64,000 nucleotides of DNA from Tepidanaerobacter sp. EBM-38 (GTDB lineage: Bacteria; Bacillota; Thermosediminibacteria; Thermosediminibacterales; Tepidanaerobacteraceae), in contig MPOT01000025.1 in assembly GCA_001896545.1 (NCBI GenBank), positions 1 to 64,000 of the forward strand, written 5' to 3'. Under the pieces are notes generated by a model. The model saw only the letters and a program-made list of their open reading frames with translations, was not told where the DNA came from and searched no databases. Shown here one piece after another: positions 61,487 to 64,000 of this stretch (positions are counted from its first letter, which is position 1; each line of letters opens with the position of its first letter). A program made the position numbers and the translations under genes.

Positions 61487-63135
61487 TGAAAAAAGTAATT
61501 GCTGCCTCAATAGGCAATTGTGTCCATGTTGCAGGTATAATGAATTTTTTATCTCTGGCAGAAAGGGAAGGATATAGTACCTACTTTTTGGGAGCTGCGA
61601 TTTCCATTGATGAACTTATCGAAGCTGTGAAAGAGGAAAGACCAGATTATGTAGGAGTAAGCTATAGACTTACACCTGAACCGCTGGAAAAAATCTTAGC
61701 AGAACTAAAGGAAAAAATATCTCTTGAACACTTAGAGGATATAAAGTGGATTTTCGGTGGGACCGAACCTACGGCTAAAGTTGCTGAAGAAAGTGGGATA
61801 TTTAACTTTATCTTTAATGGAACAGAAGACCCCGATGAAGTGATTGGATTCTTAAAAGGTGTTACATTTACAAAGAGCGATGACTATCCACAAGACCTTG
61901 TTTCAAGGATTTTGTCAAAATATCCGTATCCGATATTGCGCCATCATATCGGTTTACCTTCACTGGAGGAAACCATTGATGCCATTAAGAAAATAGCTGA
62001 ATCCAAAGTTTTAGATGTTATATCAATAGCACCGGACCAAAATGCACAAGAGCACTTTTTTGAACAAGAGAAGATGGATCATAGATTGGACGGTGCGGGT
62101 GGTGTGCCACTGCGCTTTAGAGAGGATTTTGAAGCAATCTATGAGGCATCCCGCCGTGGAAATTATCCAATCCTTCGTTGCTACAGTGGAACTAAAGACC
62201 TTATTCCATTTGCAGAGATGCTAAATGAAACCATAAAAAATGCGTGGTGTGCGGTTCCGCTTTACTGGTACAGTGTTTTAGACCGTAGAGGTCCCCGCAC
62301 GGTTGAAGAAGCCATTAGAGAAAATCAGCAGGTTATGAAATGGCACGGCGAGCGGTCAATCCCGGTTGAAGTTAATGAGTCCCACCATTGGAGCCTGCGA
62401 GATGCTCATGATACGATAGGTGTGGTCACTGCATATTTGGCGGCATATAATGCCAAGAAAATGGGAGTTAAGGATTATGTTGCACAGTATATGTTCAACG
62501 TGCCTCCTTCTATCTCACCTGCAATGGATCTTGCAAAAATGCTAGCAAAAATTGAAATGATAGAAGACTTGCAAGATGAAAACTTTACCGTATACCGTCA
62601 GGCTCGGGCAGGTATTGCCAGCTTGCCTGCGGATCTTGCTCAGGCTAAAGGACAGCTTGCAGCATCTGCTTATCTTGCTATGGCCATAAAGCCGCATATT
62701 TATCATGTTGTAGGTTACTGTGAAGCTCACCACGCAGCAACTGCCGACGATATTATCGAAAGCTGCAAAATAGTGCGGGGCATTATCAGAAACACGATGT
62801 TGGGGGCTGTGGATATTACCAAAGACTCCAAGATACAGGAACGAAAGAATGAGCTGATTGAAGAAGCGAGTATTACCTTACAAGCTATAAGAGCATTAAG
62901 TCCTGATGTAAAGGACCCATTGACAGATCCGGCCACTCTTACTAAAGCTGTGGAAATCGGAATACTTGATGCGCCACATCTTAGAGGAAATCCTGCTGCT
63001 AGGGGAGATTTAGTAACACAGTTGGTTGATGGGGCTTTATATGCATACGATGCGCAGGAAAAACGCATCATTAGCGAAAAGGAACGCATTGACAGGATAT
63101 TAAATAAAAATAAAGTAAGCTGTGTTGCAGTATAA
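61483..63135 (+). CDS. B12-binding mutase-like protein (fused cobalamin domain and barrel)
   Basis: A 550-residue protein. Residues 1-130 form a cobalamin-binding fold: SIGNCVHVAG (Cys13, His15, Gly18), VGVSYRL (the SxL position) and FGGT. His15 should bind cobalt from below, but the usual Asp two residues before it is Cys13. The rest (about 130-500) reads like a glutamate-mutase-type catalytic barrel (RHHIG, YSGTKDLIPFAE, VPLYWYSVLDRRGPRTVEEAI, EVNESHHWSLRDAHDT) though closeness to GlmE is only by eye. No PLP motif is seen, so a carbon-skeleton mutase is likelier than an aminomutase. The start ATG overlaps the previous stop, behind GAGGAGG. Confidence 0.75.
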   Translation: MMKKVIAASIGNCVHVAGIMNFLSLAEREGYSTYFLGAAISIDELIEAVKEERPDYVGVSYRLTPEPLEKILAELKEKISLEHLEDIKWIFGGTEPTAKVAEESGIFNFIFNGTEDPDEVIGFLKGVTFTKSDDYPQDLVSRILSKYPYPILRHHIGLPSLEETIDAIKKIAESKVLDVISIAPDQNAQEHFFEQEKMDHRLDGAGGVPLRFREDFEAIYEASRRGNYPILRCYSGTKDLIPFAEMLNETIKNAWCAVPLYWYSVLDRRGPRTVEEAIRENQQVMKWHGERSIPVEVNESHHWSLRDAHDTIGVVTAYLAAYNAKKMGVKDYVAQYMFNVPPSISPAMDLAKMLAKIEMIEDLQDENFTVYRQARAGIASLPADLAQAKGQLAASAYLAMAIKPHIYHVVGYCEAHHAATADDIIESCKIVRGIIRNTMLGAVDITKDSKIQERKNELIEEASITLQAIRALSPDVKDPLTDPATLTKAVEIGILDAPHLRGNPAARGDLVTQLVDGALYAYDAQEKRIISEKERIDRILNKNKVSCVAV

Positions 63136-63163
63136 ACCGGCTTTTGCCGGTTTATATTTTTCT
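63132..63163 (+). terminator. Terminator of the riboswitch operon
   Basis: ATAAACCGGC / GCCGGTTTAT with a TTTT loop, followed by ATTTTTCTC. It begins inside the stop codon region of the B12 gene, so the operon is two genes long. Confidence 0.92.
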
Positions 63164-63236
63164 CTTCATTTCCCTTAACAAAAATTGACTTTATGTGAGT
63201 TGCTTTCTGTGTTGAAATCAAAATTTTTTCAAAAAA

Positions 63237-63262
63237 ATCAAAGTTTATGCTTTGATTTTTTA
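63237..63262 (+). terminator. Second hairpin with T-run
   Basis: ATCAAAG / CTTTGAT with a 6-base loop, followed by TTTTTTA. It lies about 75 bases after the first terminator; no gene is visible between them, so it is either a backup or the end of a small unrecognised transcript. The remaining gap to 63432 shows nothing clear. Confidence 0.6.
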
Positions 63263-63432
63263 TATCTATAAAATCAGTATTCGCATTTTGTGCTGCTCTT
63301 GTTTTTACAGCGGCATTCTGCTAATATTATAAAACAAGATTACTTTTAAAGTAGAAACATATTTACTCAAGCATGTCAAGATACTATATAAAAATACAGA
63401 AAAACAATTGCTTTTTAAAACGGAGGTTGTCT

Positions 63433-63852
63433 ATGACCACAAACAATGGAGTAACAATTGATTTTTTGAAAAATATAAATTCCCCTTTTGACAAGAAATT
63501 AGGATTAAGAGTGGTTGAGGTGGAAAGGGGCAAGGCAGTTATAGAGCTGAATATAAAGCAAGAATTTTTGAACAGCAACGGTATAATTCATGGTGGGTTA
63601 ACGGCCAGTTTATGTGACACAGCCATGGGTGCTTCGGCAATGACACTGGGTGTTAATCCCTTAACTGTGGAGATGAAAGTAAATTACCTATCTCCAGGCG
63701 GCACTGACGGCAAATTTATCGCTGTGGGCAGAGTTATTAAAGAGGGTCGCACGTTGATATTTGCCGAAAGTGAAATATATTATAACGATAAACTTATAGC
63801 TAAAAGCATTGGAACATATATTGTAAAACAACCAAGGGAAATTGTAGGCTGA
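63433..63852 (+). CDS. PaaI-type hotdog thioesterase
   Basis: A 139-residue hotdog-fold protein. It has the PaaI signature NSNGIIHGGLTASLCDTAMG, where Asn/His and Asp form the acyl-CoA site, and the later strand VEMKVNYLSPGGTDG. It should hydrolyse an acyl-CoA or aryl-CoA ester. ATG 63433 lies behind CGGAGG; the frame extends upstream to 63373 without a site. Two terminators separate it from the B12 operon, so it is probably its own unit. Confidence 0.88.
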   Translation: MTTNNGVTIDFLKNINSPFDKKLGLRVVEVERGKAVIELNIKQEFLNSNGIIHGGLTASLCDTAMGASAMTLGVNPLTVEMKVNYLSPGGTDGKFIAVGRVIKEGRTLIFAESEIYYNDKLIAKSIGTYIVKQPREIVG

Positions 63853-63958
63853 CTTGTGTATTTACGCGCTATTTTATTGATAAAACCTTAAATATAAGAG
63901 AGCCGAAAGGTGGGTTATCTATTACCCGGATATTTTTATTTTACAAGGAGGTTTATTT

Positions 63959-64000
63959 ATGCTGCTTGATTTAAGTCCCTATGCTTTTAAGATAGGACCT
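63959..64000 (+). CDS. Start of probable prolipoprotein diacylglyceryl transferase (3' end cut)
   Basis: ATG 63959 follows a strong AAGGAGG site at 63944. The 14 codons read MLLDLSPYAFKIGP and run off the window. The 'PxAFxIGP' pattern is typical of the Lgt N-terminus, so the enzyme that adds lipid to lipobox Cys is likely. Fourteen residues are too few for certainty. A GGTGGGTTATC...TTACCC hairpin-like stretch lies before it. Confidence 0.4.
   Translation, partial: MLLDLSPYAFKIGP

Noticed and set aside
61483-63135. Identification as D-ornithine or lysine aminomutase (OraE/KamE)
   Set aside because: Those enzymes are PLP-dependent with a paired small subunit; no such partner gene is adjacent and no PLP-binding motif is visible.
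1-64000. CRISPR arrays, tRNA or rRNA genes, phage or IS genes
   Set aside because: Reading both strands by eye I found no regularly spaced repeats, no tRNA-like cloverleaf and no transposase or integrase motif.

Overview
The window (about 37-40% GC by eye) looks like a chromosomal segment of an anaerobic, endospore-forming Clostridia-type Firmicute. The evidence is strong AGGAGG ribosome sites with many GTG/TTG starts, GerMN and SleB/LysM spore-type proteins, a sigma-H-type promoter, an SLH surface protein, FprA/rubredoxin/rubrerythrin-type oxygen defence, four-gene glycine cleavage with split GcvP, and meso-DAP dehydrogenase. A Thermosediminibacterales/Thermoanaerobacterales relative (for example Tepidanaerobacter-like) is a guess. 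I see no rRNA, tRNA, CRISPR array, transposase or prophage gene.

Layout. 1-5.4 kb: sugar locus resembling the E. coli sgc operon (two M42 SgcX-like enzymes, FGGY kinase, SgcQ/BtpA protein, SemiSWEET-type PQ-loop protein, DeoR regulator). 5.9-10.8 kb: SLH protein with five tandem repeats, and a large secreted subtilase. 10.8-14.5 kb: Spo0F-like receiver and soluble histidine kinase behind a sigma-H-like promoter, a zinc-ribbon protein, and Rho. 14.5-18 kb: MazG-type protein, two Gate-domain membrane proteins, polysaccharide deacetylase, bactofilin-like membrane protein. 18-24.4 kb: cdaA-cdaR-glmM followed by trkA-trkH, a c-di-AMP/potassium module. 24.6-33.3 kb: attenuator-like leader, ECF S-component, methyltransferase, FmdE protein, SBP5-type ABC transporter with a fused double ATPase, DUF401 protein. 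33.3-38.6 kb: GerMN lipoprotein, flavodiiron protein, Zn/Cd ATPase with a CadC-type operator, YbaK deacylase. 38.6-44.4 kb: DUF1540 protein, deoC with an orphan pyruvate-kinase C-domain, lysine riboswitch-ddh, MATE exporter, dapF. 44.4-49 kb: tandem glycine riboswitch and gcvT-gcvH-gcvPA-gcvPB. 49-53 kb: LysM-SleB hydrolase, coiled-coil exported protein, YesN/AraC response regulator. 53.3-59.6 kb: IclR/Fe-ADH/FAH cluster, rubredoxin-like protein, rubredoxin and reductase, D-Ala-D-Ala ligase. 60-63.2 kb: a ydaO-type c-di-AMP riboswitch heading an octopine-dehydrogenase-family gene and a B12-dependent mutase-like gene. The right end has a hotdog thioesterase and the first 14 codons of a probable lgt.

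The most interesting system is at 60.0-63.2 kb. A c-di-AMP riboswitch with perfect promoter and terminator controls a two-gene operon encoding an opine-dehydrogenase-like enzyme and a glutamate-mutase-like protein with its own B12 domain, in which the usual DxHxxG cobalamin motif reads CxHxxG. The c-di-AMP synthase (cdaA) lies in the same window next to trkAH, so a c-di-AMP-governed osmolyte or amino-acid-pool pathway is a testable idea. Other good candidates are the attenuator-like leader of the ECF/FmdE/ABC cluster, the sigma-H-driven two-component pair, and the sgc-like locus.

All coordinates were read by eye. Starts were usually set by the best ribosome-binding site, so several CDSs are shorter than the longest possible reading frame. 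Family assignments rest on recognised motifs, not on database searches.
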